NCBI GenBank assembly: GCA_029851415.1
Contig: CM056744.1
Span: 119,506,838-119,570,837 of the forward strand
Source of the DNA: Eretmocerus hayati
Taxonomy: Eukaryota > Arthropoda > Insecta > Hymenoptera > Aphelinidae
Length of the DNA stretch: 64,000 bases
Reading direction: 5' to 3'
The notes below the pieces were generated by a model that was given only the letters and a program-made list of their open reading frames with translations, ran no database searches and had not been told where the DNA came from. Position numbers and translations under genes: made by a program. Below, one piece after another: positions 12,376 through 22,895 of the stretch; the first letter of the stretch is position 1, and every line of letters starts with the position of its first letter.

Positions 12376-12821
12376 AAGGCCAGTCCGTACTGCTTCCTAC
12401 CCCATAGATGGCGCCACGGTAATCCACATGACTTACTTCAAACGATTTCTAGTTTTAAATTGATTGAAAACACTTTTCGGATCAAATCATTGAGTTGGCG
12501 CGCTTTGTGATACAATTTGCAATCATTTAAGCTTTACCGCGACTCAAAACTCGCAATACTTTTTGAATGAAAATACAAATGGCAAACACACATCACCGCG
12601 AGGTTCCATGATGCAGCAGGATAACTCAAGATTGCAGTTTGCCAAAACGTTCAATGAATATCGTGAGCCTTGAGACCTGTCAGAGCTCAAATTGTTTGAA
12701 ATTTTACTGCGAAGCGCGCTAACTCAATTATTTGATCAGAAAAGCGTCTGCGAATACTTAAAAATTAGAAATAGTTAAATTCGTGCCGTGTCGATAAAAC
12801 AGAGCACTACGGACTAGCCTT
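12376..12821. mobile_element. Small inverted-repeat element (MITE-like)
   Basis: The left end AAGGCCAGTCCGTA is matched at the right by the reverse complement of AAGGCTAGTCCGTA, and further inward blocks pair imperfectly, for example the GCGCGC-containing segments near 12499 and 12715. No coding capacity. Confidence 0.6.
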
Positions 12822-13514
12822 CCGTATTTTGTATGGTTATCGAGGTCTATCAAGCGTCTCCGAGTTTCCTGACCACTCTCAGAAAATCGTTCGGCCGAAT
12901 TTTCAAATTGTCGAAATAAACTCGTCACTGCACGAACACCATTTCACATTTTCTGAGTTTTTGATCGGGTTTGACTCTACGGGATTGTTCAATGGTGTGA
13001 ATTGCACTCTTTTGACCAAGAGTGCTCGCCTAAAATATTCATGAATTACCAAAATTGTGAGAAATCTCATTATGATGTTCTATAGACGACCGGGGTAATG
13101 AATGACATTTTCGAATGCTGTATGAGATTCTGCGTGCATGGCGCCTAATCGGAACATCCGAAGAAGTGTACTGAATGAAAAAACAACATATTCACCCGAA
13201 TTTAGATGGTCCGGGTTTAAGGGGGTTGAAGGCGTATGAGACTATTTTGATAAGTTTGTCACTGAACTTTCATTCTACAAATAACCCCAAATAGTTCAAC
13301 CTCCTACAACCCAACTATGATTCAAGGATTGGTTACAGTACGACGACTCTCCAAGTTTTCTGTCAAATTCTTCCCATTTTATTGATACTTCTACAAAATT
13401 CAAATTCACTCATTCTAATAATATTTTGATTGGATTGATTAGGATTTCATAGTGAGAAATGTATGATCTCTCTGATCTGGACGCATTTAATGTGATCGCA
13501 TGATACACTCATTT
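12822..13514. other. Gap downstream of the Kazal gene on the minus strand
   Basis: It holds a diverged copy (around 13225-13330) of the sequence around 13670-13760, part of the local duplication described for the Kazal gene. On the minus strand AATAAA occurs at 13378-13383. Otherwise nothing. Confidence 0.45.
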
Positions 13515-13567
13515 TCAATTGTCCGCAAACAGGTTCTCGCAGAACATGTCGGCGATTTCTCTGAGAC
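13515..13567 (-). CDS. Duplicate last exon of the 13.7-kb Kazal gene
   Basis: Reading the minus strand, CTTTCAG at 13568 precedes a phase-1 exon closely matching the proven-looking last exon at 13737-13813. It keeps the sixth cysteine (ADMFCEN instead of ADISCED) but stops earlier, at TGA (13515-13517), giving a shorter tail. Just upstream, about 13650-13667, is a stub of the previous exon with its donor. It is either an alternative terminal exon or a relic of an incomplete tandem duplication. Confidence 0.5.
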
Positions 13568-13736
13568 CTGAAAGTCATTAGAATCAGCGAAAGAACTAAA
13601 TAGGATATAATCAAGTGTATGTAGATATTGACTCAGATGCTACTACTTACTGGGATTGCGTTTCTACTTATGAGACTATTTTGATGATTCTGTCCGTCGA
13701 TTTTCTTCCTACAAATATTCCCAATAATCTAACCTT

Positions 13737-16216
13737 CTACAACCCAAAAATTATTCGGGATTGATTGTCCGCAAACAGGTCCTCACAGGATATGTCGGCA
13801 ATCTCTTTGAGACCTGAAAGTCATTAGAATCAGCGAAAGAACCAGATAAAATTCATCGAGTTAAGATAATGAGTCTGGTGCTACTACTTACTGGGATTGC
13901 ATTTCCGTTCACATTTTAGTACATTAGGATGAGGATACGTTTTGCCGTCGCTACCACATACAGGAATGTATATTTTTGGAAAGAGGCAATCGGGGTCACA
14001 CGGACCCTTGCTCGGTTTTCTGGTCTTGGGCGGAGCAGCACTAATTAGTAGAGAGTACGACGTGATTGCTAGAAATCAAGACAATTCCGTTATTTTCATG
14101 GCTAATAGATTGAGCAGTCGATCGATTGGAGAAGTGGAAAATGAAGATCACTGTCGAATACTTTAGCTACCCAAAGTGCCGGCATTAGTCTTGAATCATC
14201 TAGAGATGGAAGAAAGTATGAGACATGAGTGTAATTTGGACTGAAATATCTCAATTCTCTAGGACGATTAAAGTGCGAATCAAATGAGACTTTTATTACA
14301 CTCTTCCTAAGTAGTTCGAGTATAAGTCGCAAGGGGAATATCTTGAATCGTTGTTGATCATAGATTTTGAGTTTGGCTAATATTGAGGGACCAAGTATAG
14401 TGCTCATTTTCTGGGACTGAAATGATGCGTTTCGAGGGATGTACATTAGGGTGACGTTTATTTCTCAATTTTTGATTTTCGGTCGGGCCAAACCTCAAAT
14501 TTCAACTTTCAGGTGAAAATAGATGAAAGCAATTACTTTTAGATTTTTAAAGGCACCCCTCATAGTGCCCATTTTGATATTCTGTTCTGATTCTCATAGT
14601 CGTTTTGACTTTTTTGGACAATTATAATTCAGTTACTTACATTTGCTGAGCATGCGCGTTCTTTAAGGTCTCTGAGCGTATTTTTAATCGACAACGTGTG
14701 TAGTTTCCTCTAAAAAGACTAATACTCCAAGAAGTCAATTTGATGCAGTAGAACTAGAAACATAGCTGCTTCAAGGTATGAAAAAATCCTAGCTACCAAT
14801 CCCGAGGAATAGATGCCATAGGTCGAGTTCTTGAACCCAGCAAGAGATCTTGAAGGGTTGGGACAAAACTGACAACAGATTCGGTTTCTACGTTGAGAAA
14901 TATATAAAAAACGCATATATTCTTCTTTGGAACGTTCCGACTCAAAAATCACATTTTGGGGATCCAAAAAAATCTCGAAAGAAACTCCACGTTCACAGAA
15001 TTCGTAGGTACTTAGGATTCCTGTATTGCTTGAAATTGCTGGGTTTCTCGTCCTAGTACATTTAGTCGACTTCCCTGAGTGGTCATTTTGAAGGAAATTA
15101 AACTGGCTAACTATTTAAAATACTTTCAGAGATCTTGAAGAACGTTCACGTGTGGCAGATGCAAATAAATGAGTCAAAATCGGCCAAAATAAGTCAAAAT
15201 GGCCATTAGAATCATGTTATATGTCAAAATGGGCACTACATAAAAAGGGTGCCTCTAAGAATCTGGAGAAAATCGCTCTCACCTTTTCAACCTTAAGGCG
15301 ATGCGGTCACCATGCAAGCCAAAAATCATTCCCAACTTTCACCGATTCTGTTGCGATTTGGGCTAAAAGACGAGCGCACAAATATTTGTTATCATCTAAC
15401 TTAGATTTGTCCGCTCTTCGTTAAGCCCAAATTGCAAGGTAATCGGTGAAAGTTGGGAATGAAAATGTGCGTATATTATAGGTTAGGAGGTTCCTGCGGC
15501 CGAGTTATTCCCACTTTTCTCCGATTCTCTTATGATTTCGGCTAAGCGACGGATTGAGGAATACAAGTTGGACAATAACAAGTATTCGACAACTCGCCTC
15601 ACACTTTGAATCATCAAACTTTTTATGTAATGTGTATTTTCTAGGTCTATGGTCACGGTGCACGGTGACCGCATCGCCTTAAAGTTGAGATTTGAAGGGT
15701 GGCCCGGCCGAAAATCGAAAATTGGGAAATAAGTGTCATCCTAATGTACATCCAGATTCTGCCCAAGTCATTGCCGAAATATTTTGAGAATGAACACGTT
15801 GTGACGACAAATTCCTGCATTCCGAAGGAAAACTCATTGAACGTTTCGAATTCTCGAGTCTCGAAGAAAATTTCAAGTAAACGGTTTGATAAGGGTTGGG
15901 TGTATCCTGTCGTAGCCGTGTCGAGCGTCAATTGGCTTCACGACTTCCTCTGTGACAGTCGCTGCTAGTGACGATCTCAATCCGCTCCGTGAATGAGTTT
16001 GCTATCGAATTCAAGAAGCACAGGTCTGTGGTATTTGAGAGGATGCTCGGATTTTGGAAGTCTGAAGTAAAGACTTGGCTCCGAAGAAGTTCTTTCTCAG
16101 GCAGTTTGGAGAATACTACTAACTACTGGCATCCATTGAGATTTCAGCATAAAAAAGAAAATTGATGTGTGCTGGTACTTACCAACAATGATGAGAAATA
16201 CGACAAATTTCTGCAT
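13737..16216 (-). CDS. Single-domain Kazal-type protease inhibitor
   Basis: Small secreted inhibitor of S1 proteases, 95 aa. Exons on the minus strand: 16216-16183 (ATG, 11 codons plus one base, donor GTAAGT), 14068-13892 and 13813-13737 (stop TAG); both introns are phase 1. The signal peptide spans the first junction (MQKFVVFLIIV, then AITSYSLLISAA). A basic linker precedes one Kazal domain with spacing C-x3-C-x9-C-x14-C-x3-C-x11-C, identical to the three-domain gene at the start of the window; PVCGSDGKTYPHP is the family core. The last exon holds the sixth cysteine. A TATA box lies at 16313-16322. The first intron is 2.1 kb because a 1.3-kb element (14437-15753) sits in it. A duplicate last exon (13515-13567) and a possible alternative second exon (15873-15964) suggest several products. 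Confidence 0.82.
14437..15753. mobile_element. TIR element with GGATGTACATTAGG ends, interrupted by a TTAA element
   Basis: The left end at 14437 is the exact reverse complement of the right end at 15740-15753, and the next 50 bp (GATTTTCGG... and GAAATTTGAG-like blocks) pair with few changes. A TTAA-flanked MITE (15293-15682) was inserted later into the right arm. The whole lies in intron 1 of the Kazal gene. Its terminal TTAGGGTG...TTATTTC motif is shared with the element at 40196-42182. Confidence 0.7.
15293..15682. mobile_element. TTAA-flanked MITE, family 2, copy 1
   Basis: TTAA at 15293 and 15679 flank ends AAGGCGATGCGGTCACC and GGTGACCGCATCGCCTT, an almost perfect terminal repeat. Internally there is a second, nested hairpin. 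Non-coding. The TTAA target suggests mobilisation by a piggyBac-type transposase (inference). Related copies at 18290, 26340, 30305 and 46776, and a relic near 28330. Confidence 0.85.
15873..15964 (-). CDS. Possible alternative second exon for the 16.2-kb signal exon
   Basis: On the minus strand CACTAG at 15970-15965 could accept the signal exon ending at 16183 after a 218-nt intron. Phase 1 is respected and the frame is open for 29 codons to TGA. The product would be a secreted peptide of about 41 aa with no cysteine and a charged mature part (TEEVVKPIDARHGYDRIHP). The pyrimidine tract is weak and the frame is short, so chance is quite possible. Confidence 0.3.
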
Positions 16217-16312
16217 CTTCGGCGGTTACTTGAGTACTGATGGATTATCGAAGGGTAGTCAAGTTTTCAGAGTAGGCTTGAAACTTGGAATGGTGGCTCG
16301 GATCAGATTCAA

Positions 16313-16322
16313 CGTTTTATAG
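16313..16322 (-). promoter_or_regulatory. TATA box of the single-domain Kazal gene
   Basis: CTATAAAACG on the minus strand, about 100 nt before the ATG at 16216. The Kazal gene at 20.5 kb (21211-21218) and the orphan exon at 29.4 kb (29591-29600) have TATA boxes at comparable distances. Confidence 0.5.
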
Positions 16323-17269
16323 TCTAATTGAGTGTCTTGAGACGGTACTAGTCCTTCAAGGCAATGTATGGTGTCTCTGTGGGATGCGTCATTGACTCAG
16401 TAGACTGCGTCAAAACATCTCACTGTTCGACGCGTATCAAACAATGATTGTTGCTACTATTCAATTCTCACGACGCAGGTGTGTACAAATACAAAATGTG
16501 TGGGTAAGTGATTCATTCAATCAATGGTTAGCTTGATAATTCATCACTGCTTTCTGATTTCCAAGGTCGTTAATGGCGTAATATTGGGCACGGAACCGTT
16601 GTACCTTGTACCAAGATTAAATTCGTGAATGAATATCGCGAAGAGCAAGTAGCTATTGATTTTGAGGCAATGTATCAATAAATGATACCTTCGATACAAT
16701 TTGAGGTGGCTCACGGATACCTCAGTGTAATAAGAGTGACAAAGAATTTTTAAAAAACGCTTTCATACACTGGCCAAGAAACGTTGTAGAATTTGCGATA
16801 GGATTCTGCATGGTGTGAAAAAGATGGCATTTGGTGGACCAATGGGAATTACGCGGGAAATATTGCACGTTTTTTGAGGAATCATAGCGAAGATACGTGT
16901 GTTCGGCGCTGTAGCAAATAATGAAGCCATGGGTCATTGGGTTTTCTCGTATTAAAATATGGCGTCACTACTATGCAGGTCGCGGTCATTTTTGGATGCA
17001 GCAGACAGTATAGGCGAAGAAAAATATTGTCTGTCGATCGCTGACATCGGTTCATCCTTCACCATGCAAAGGATTACTCTTTTAGGTATTTTCTTGGATA
17101 AAATGAAAAATTCAGTGTAGATTTTGTCACGGGGACTCATGTGGTATCATTATGATACTCGATGAGGACCGTTTCGGGATCAAATCGGCGCTGATGCGGA
17201 TGCTGCGCAGATCTGTCTCTCCTTTGATCTTTTTTGTCATTTAAACAAAACCGAGGATGATTGGAGCCA
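16323..17269. other. Intergenic stretch between two divergent promoters
   Basis: No gene seen. It separates the Kazal gene on the minus strand from the lipase-like relic on the plus strand. Confidence 0.4.
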
Positions 17270-17276
17270 TATAAAA
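17270..17276 (+). promoter_or_regulatory. TATA box upstream of the lipase-like relic
   Basis: TATAAAA followed about 30 nt later by an initiator-like GACAGTGTG, then the ATG at 17320. The promoter appears intact although the coding sequence behind it is broken. Confidence 0.45.
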
Positions 17277-17640
17277 TGCCTCGTCAAGTAAAACGAGACA
17301 GTGTGTTTCTGAATGAATTATGAGAATAATTGAGATGCAATTGGTCTTGATGATTATAAATCAACGCGTACTCGGTTCAGAAAAGCTCATGTGTTTACGA
17401 TAAGCTTGGTTTCGAAAGGGTACGTTTTTGATGCTTGCAAACGTCACTTAATCTATTTCTCACTCGACACACCAGCAAGACATCAAAATTTTATGTGCGC
17501 CAGCTGTTAGTTTATGATTCAATAAATTCACTGAATAATGAGATAAGAGAAGGGACTCTTCCGAAACCTCCAAGACACACCAACGGGATATCATTAGCAC
17601 CTCGTGTTGATATCAAAAACATCGTCATAGAACAAAACCG

Positions 17641-17678
17641 CTACACGACTGATTCCATCCATGGAGTCAGTCGTGTAG
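17641..17678. repeat. Perfect-looking short hairpin
   Basis: Two 16-bp arms (CTACACGACTGATTCC and its partner, one mismatch) separated by a 6-base loop. Lies within the 17435-17746 open frame. Function unknown. Confidence 0.6.
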
Positions 17679-18289
17679 CCATTGAGCGCGATCAAAAACA
17701 GCAGCGGCAGTCACTCACAATTTTCACCAACATCGATAAAAACTAAATTACGCGAGTAAAATTGAAGCTAGCACGAGAAGTGCAAACGATGATACGCATG
17801 CTTGCTAACCTCAACCATCACCACGTGGCGCCGATAAACAGGAAAACAAAATAACCCCGGGGGTGAAATTTCAGTGACATCAATATTTATGTTTTGGTGA
17901 CAATCGGTGACGCCAAATAAACTCAAAATCGCGTTCTAAAATGCTCATTTTCAATCGACTGTTGTATGAGATAGAACTAATGGAAAATTCTGATTCTAAC
18001 GAGGTTTGATTAGGAATAGAAAATTCTCTAAGCCTGTAAAAGGAAATACACTACTTTTGAAACACCCTTTATATATCCACTTTTCAACATGGGCCTATAT
18101 GGGCAATGCTAATGTCATAGGCTGTAACTTCGGACAGAGGGCCTATTCGACGGAGTTACACTGGATTTTTCATTTTCTAGATGGTACGAGACTGTAAAAA
18201 AAGTTTGGTGAGATTTGATGACCCGGACTCTCCGGACTCCTCTTGTAAGTAGTGTTAGAACCATGACCACGGTTAAGTGCAATAAAAGT

Positions 18290-18683
18290 TTAAGGCCATG
18301 CGGTAGCCGTGCGAGCTGAATTTTGTTCCAAGTATTCTCGAATTCTCTCGTGATTTGGGCTAAACGACGAGTTATGCCATATCATCTAACTTGAATCGCT
18401 AAACACGTCGTTTAGTTCAAATCGCAAAAGAATTTGAGAATACTTGGAACAAAGATGTGTGTATATTATAGATTAGGGTGTATCAGACGCCCTGTGGTTC
18501 CCACTTGTCTGCAATACTCTAATGATTTGGGCTGAACCTTGAGTCGTCGAGAATAAGTCGGACAATAACAATAACTAGAAAACTCATTTCAAACTTTGTA
18601 CCATTAAAATTTTCACATAAATATATTTTCATATAGTGAATGGAATTTTACGGTCGTGCTGGATGACTACCGCATGCCCTTAA
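18290..18683. mobile_element. TTAA-flanked MITE, family 2, copy 2
   Basis: TTAA at both ends, with diverged terminal repeats AAGGCCATGCGGTAGCC and GACTACCGCATGCCCTT. Internal hairpin arms near 18325 and 18425. It lies inside the lipase-like relic. Confidence 0.8.
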
Positions 18684-19753
18684 TGATAAAAAGACGACCA
18701 AACATCACGTGGACATCGACTGATCTGCAGTGAATGCAGATTTGGATGGATTCATGAATTGAAACAGTCATTTGATCGGGTTGAATTGATCAGAATTCCG
18801 TCCCAGAAGGAATACAAAATCGAATATTTCACTTTGAAGTCCATTCCATTATACGCACAAATACTATGTCCTCTATGATCAAGATGCGACAATGGCTCGC
18901 CATATCTTCTTCCAACGCATCTCAGCTAATTTCTTAGATACTGACAAAACCTTAGAACTGAGCTAAAGTACCATGTTGAGTCATCATTGCCGGCGTAAAC
19001 CGAGAGATAATCTAAGTTTAAGAGGCATATAGATTTCATTGTTACTGGTCACTCGCATGGTATTGGATTACTTGACTGTTGAACTCAGAAGGATGTTATA
19101 CTACGGAAGAAAAATTCAATAAGAAAATCTCAGCCGCAATTTTTTCATTTTCAGTGATTGATACTCTCTCATTTAATGTGCATCAAATGAATACATTCGC
19201 AATTGGCTTTTAACTTGACGTGGTTTGTCTCAATTTAGGCAGTCCCATCAACAAGGCGATGGCTTGAGTCACGTAAAACGTATGGAACTGATTGGAGATG
19301 TCACAGTTCTTCCATGATTCTGATCCAAGAATTTGAGTCTCTATGGCACACAGACGACTTTATTGACCTTCTTGGTTGCACAGTACATCAATTAGAGACG
19401 GCCCAACCATCCATGGAGTTATGGCGTTTCATTCAGTTCACAGTGCTCTTAAGGTGAGTTCAACCCAAGGATGTTTTCTCTTCGTCAATTCTTTTTCTCA
19501 CTCAGATTACGTGAAGAATGTAGATTATTCCCGTAAAAATGTCAACTGTAACCACGTTTGTACCCGAAAAAGTATGGCTTCCATCATAATCTCCATGAAA
19601 AGAAATGGCATAGTTTTGTCTTTTCCCTCGGGTAAGAATACGAGTGCATGTAAAGAAATACAATCTAGAAAAAAATGCGACGAAAGATTTTACGTAGTTT
19701 TTCCAAAGATCTTCAAGATGGTGTGTTCATGTTTGTCCAGAAATGAGATGTGA

Positions 19754-20225
19754 ATCGTGATATTGAAGGGAATGGAAGGGGAGATCAGAAAATTGGATGA
19801 TTATGGCGGTTTTTCTCATTCATCTGCAAATTAACCAACTTTTTGGCGATAAGTATGCGGCCCTTCTTGCAGAACCATCGAAACTATGTAAGAAAATTGT
19901 ATGCCATTAGATTGGAAAATGACTATTTTATGAACACGAATGAGAATCATCGGTGGAATTCTTCAATTCCTTGCTCATTCCCGTTAACTATTTTTCTGCA
20001 CTACGAAGTAACTCTCATTCTCGCACAAATGTCAGCAAGCCATCTTGAAGATTTCCGATAGAACTCCGGAAAACATTCGTTACATTTCTTGCTAAATTGT
20101 AACCCTTAGAACTTATCTTCGAAGAACAGCTAAAAAATACAGAACCATGACATTGTCTCTTATAAGGAGATTATGATTGGAGATATTCTTTGTGGTTTTT
20201 TTCGGAAACATAAGCAGTAACGATA
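19754..20225. other. Gap without a recognised gene
   Basis: Small ORFs only; no motif recognised. Confidence 0.4.
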
Positions 20226-20458
20226 TTTATTGTTGCGAGGAAAATTTACTTCCTACCCGTGCTTTGGGTGAGGAAATGAACTTCTGAAGGGTAAGCAGCT
20301 TTGGGTTGTACTCACTCTAAGAGTACCGTGAGCACTTGAGAAGTGATCATCTCTTTGGGTTTTCTTCATTTACTCCCATCACTGACACTCTTATGCCTCC
20401 TGAAAGAGTGCATATGGCTCCAATGAAGCTCACATCTATTCGGGTGTGATAGTACATT

Positions 20459-21125
20459 CTAGCAGGTTACTATTTTGAGATCTGAAATGAATTCAAATGG
20501 TTTTGATTGGTTGGCGAGGTGAATTGTACCGAATGGCGCTCAAGTTGCTATGAATTTCACCTGGGTTGCACATTTGTGCACATTTGAAGTAGCCAAAGTT
20601 GGAATATTTAATACCATCGTCGCCACAAACAGGGCTCAACATGAGAGGTGCAAAACAGCGGTCGGCACAGTCATCCATTTCTTCGACCGGAACAGCAAAT
20701 ACAGTTGAGAACAAAGCGATCACTAGATGAAGAGAGAATTTTATTATTTCGTAAATTTGTTGATTGAATCATTGGTAACTTATTGCACTGAGAATAAAAT
20801 ATTGCCGTCTGAACAATACAACTGTGAAAAATAAAAAGGAAATAGAACAAAAAATCTCAAGTTTCACGGTCCTTCGCATCATTAACGTGGAAAATTCGAA
20901 TCCATCTGTATTCCTGGTGGTAATTTGTTTGATTCTGAATGAATTCATAGATATGAGCGGATGACGCATTTGGGCCGTGGGTGTGAGCGATATTGCATAT
21001 CGTCGGATACATACGTTTCCAAGGTCAGTCTTGGATTAAAATCTGTGGAAAAATATGAATTGATCGATGTAAAAAAGAAGGATCAACTTAAACTTGCCAA
21101 CAATGAAAATTTTGATGAACAGCAT
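20459..21125 (-). CDS. Single-domain Kazal-type protease inhibitor with a GC-AG intron
   Basis: Short secreted inhibitor, about 70 aa. Exons on the minus strand: 21125-21098 (ATG, 9 codons plus one base), 20722-20561 and 20481-20459 (stop TAG right after the sixth cysteine). All junctions are phase 1. The signal peptide is MLFIKIFIV joined to VIALFSTVFAVP. The domain reads C-x3-C-x9-C-x14-C-x3-C-x8-C with the family core PVCGDDG. The last loop is three residues shorter than in the other Kazal genes here and nothing follows the last cysteine. The likely P1 residue is Leu. The first donor is GCAAGT, a GC donor with otherwise ideal consensus. TATA box at 21211-21218; AATAAA on the minus strand at 20226-20231. 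Confidence 0.85.
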
Positions 21126-21210
21126 TTTTGAAGTGAGTTTTGAGGGTTATGACAAAGTTGGAAAGTAGACTTGAAATTCGATTTGGAAATGACTAAAGCA
21201 ACTTTTGAAA

Positions 21211-21218
21211 CTTTATAG
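21211..21218 (-). promoter_or_regulatory. TATA box of the 20.5-kb Kazal gene
   Basis: CTATAAAG on the minus strand, about 90 nt before the ATG. The whole segment from here to the ATG resembles the segment upstream of the orphan signal exon at 29460, down to the AACTCACTTCAAA block just before the ATG. Confidence 0.55.
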
Positions 21219-22503
21219 ATCGAGGTGAAGAACGACGATTATTTCTATCATATCAATCGGAAAAAACCACAAAGTCGATAAAAGTCTATCCACTTGTCGT
21301 GACGCACGATTCCATGGACGTACATGTGATAAACATATTCCGTGATCAGGGAGAGAGACATTTGTTATGAGGTCTTGATTCATCGTAAAGCGGGATCGCT
21401 TCATTAGTGAGGTGAAACCTACAGCAGTGAGCCAAACGCTAAAGGCTAAAGGGTCCCACGATCCAAATTCCTCACATCTCAGTATAGATCAAAATTTGGC
21501 TAATTTTGGCAAGATTAATGCAAATATAAATTTATAAACTTCTTTGGAATAATCTAGTAGAAAAATTAGCATCTCTCAACACACAAGAGAGAACGTCTCT
21601 CTTGTAAATAGTCACCGACGATCACATGCATCGACGTTGAGAGCTACAGTGTCACTTCCTTGATTTTTGAGAAAATGTGTAGCCTAGCATGAAGACTCAT
21701 CTGGAGTTAGCGTTGAGGTTAGCGATGAGGTTAGCGAGCGCTTACCTGCCATACAAAATACCCAGATTTAATGCAGTTTTGTTGTTAATGAGATAAAATA
21801 TGCCATCCGTCTATTGCTGATGCCATTTTGGGCACTCAAGGATTTATCTCTCTTACTTCGTACAAAAAATAAACTGGCTTAGGACCCGAAATGGGCTTGA
21901 CCGGCTTGAGTGCTCAGGCTGGTGATATACCATGACGAAATAGTGTATTTTGTTACAAATCTTGACGCATTCACTGTGGCGTGTTTCATTGGTACCTACA
22001 CCGTGCATGTACTCCCTTCCATGTGGGGAATATTTTTTGTCTTACGAAGAATATCATTTTAGGAGTTGCATTGGTTATTTTCATTGCTCAACTGGGAGAA
22101 AAACCCTCGGGAACACTGATCCCGATTTCCGCAGTGGATTCGGATGATTTTGGTATGATGCAGCATAAATAGCCATCTCTTTGATGAAACTTTGTATTCT
22201 GTTTGCTGGAGTAGAGATGCTAGGAAAAGTGGAGGTTCCTTTTGCCGACTGACATTCTTAGGAGGGTGAAAAATTTCCAACAAGCATTTTGAGCCGAATA
22301 GTATTTCTGTGTAAAATTTTCAGCCTGATGAGGTCGACTGTTAGTCGACGAAACGTTGCAAGCATAGTTTTCAAAATCATATAAGAGTGCTTTTACTCTA
22401 GATATTTGTCCTCCAAGATCAAGAAAAATCACCTCAATTTGTCGAATAGTATTTTAGTAAAACAGTGCTCAAGCTGTCAATGGGGTTTCAAAAGAATAAG
22501 TTT
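21219..22503. other. Intergenic stretch
   Basis: No gene seen. Near 21820-21900 is a diverged palindromic segment (CCATTTTGGGCACT and its partner) related to the repeat at 22504-22694. Confidence 0.4.
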
Positions 22504-22694
22504 TCATTACTCTAACCTAAAAATGCCGCGTTTAAATAGGATTTTAGGGTTCTCGTAATGAAAAAATATATCCGCACTTCGCTTGCAAGCCCATTTTGGG
22601 CACTGGAGGACATGTCTGTCTCGCTTCGCTCGCCAGACAAACTGTCCTAGTGCCCAAAATGGGCTACCGCGCTCAGTACGGAAATATACTATTT
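22504..22694. repeat. Dispersed repeat with a hairpin, copy 1
   Basis: About 190 bp nearly identical to 46557-46731. It contains a hairpin around GCCCATTTTGGGCACT / AGTGCCCAAAATGGGC. This copy has about 26 extra bases in the loop (TCGCTTCGCTCGCC core). Non-coding, MITE-like. Confidence 0.75.
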
Positions 22695-22727
22695 GACTCG
22701 AATATTATGAACTTGGGAAATACCATA

Positions 22728-22895
22728 ATGGTAAGTGTCCGAGGGCCATCATGTTTTTTAGGGGTTTTCAATACAATTCGAAGTCTAGAGATAGCTTCAA
22801 CGTCTCGTCATATCACGAAACGTCTGCGATGAAGATAATGTAAACCTTCAATGAGTAGAAACAGACAAAACTGGTCAGACCAAGCACCAACCAAG
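22728..22895 (-). repeat. Dispersed repeat, copy 2 (inverted relative to 11570-11736)
   Basis: Reverse-complement match to 11570-11736 over about 165 bp with few differences. Confidence 0.75.

Larger units (their letters stand above)
17320..19753 (+). pseudogene. Decayed lipase-like gene (pancreatic lipase / phospholipase A1 superfamily)
   Basis: Several separated blocks recall this superfamily in the right order, but no frame joins them. At 17320 a hydrophobic start (MRIIEMQLVLMII) leads to a shifted frame reading YDKLGF, like the N-terminal CYxxLGCF. Near 19045 is VTGHSHG, like the nucleophile elbow GHSLG, followed by a stop. Near 19345-19375 is LWHTDDFIDLLG, like the VIHTD...LLG region, and near 19550 NCNHV followed by a cysteine-rich tail, like the C(S/N)H...C segment. 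Family members hydrolyse acylglycerols or phospholipids outside cells. A MITE (18290-18683) sits in the middle. The open frames 17435-17746 and 19376-19753 are stretches of it or chance. A class 3 lipase origin, or coincidence, cannot be excluded. Confidence 0.45.
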
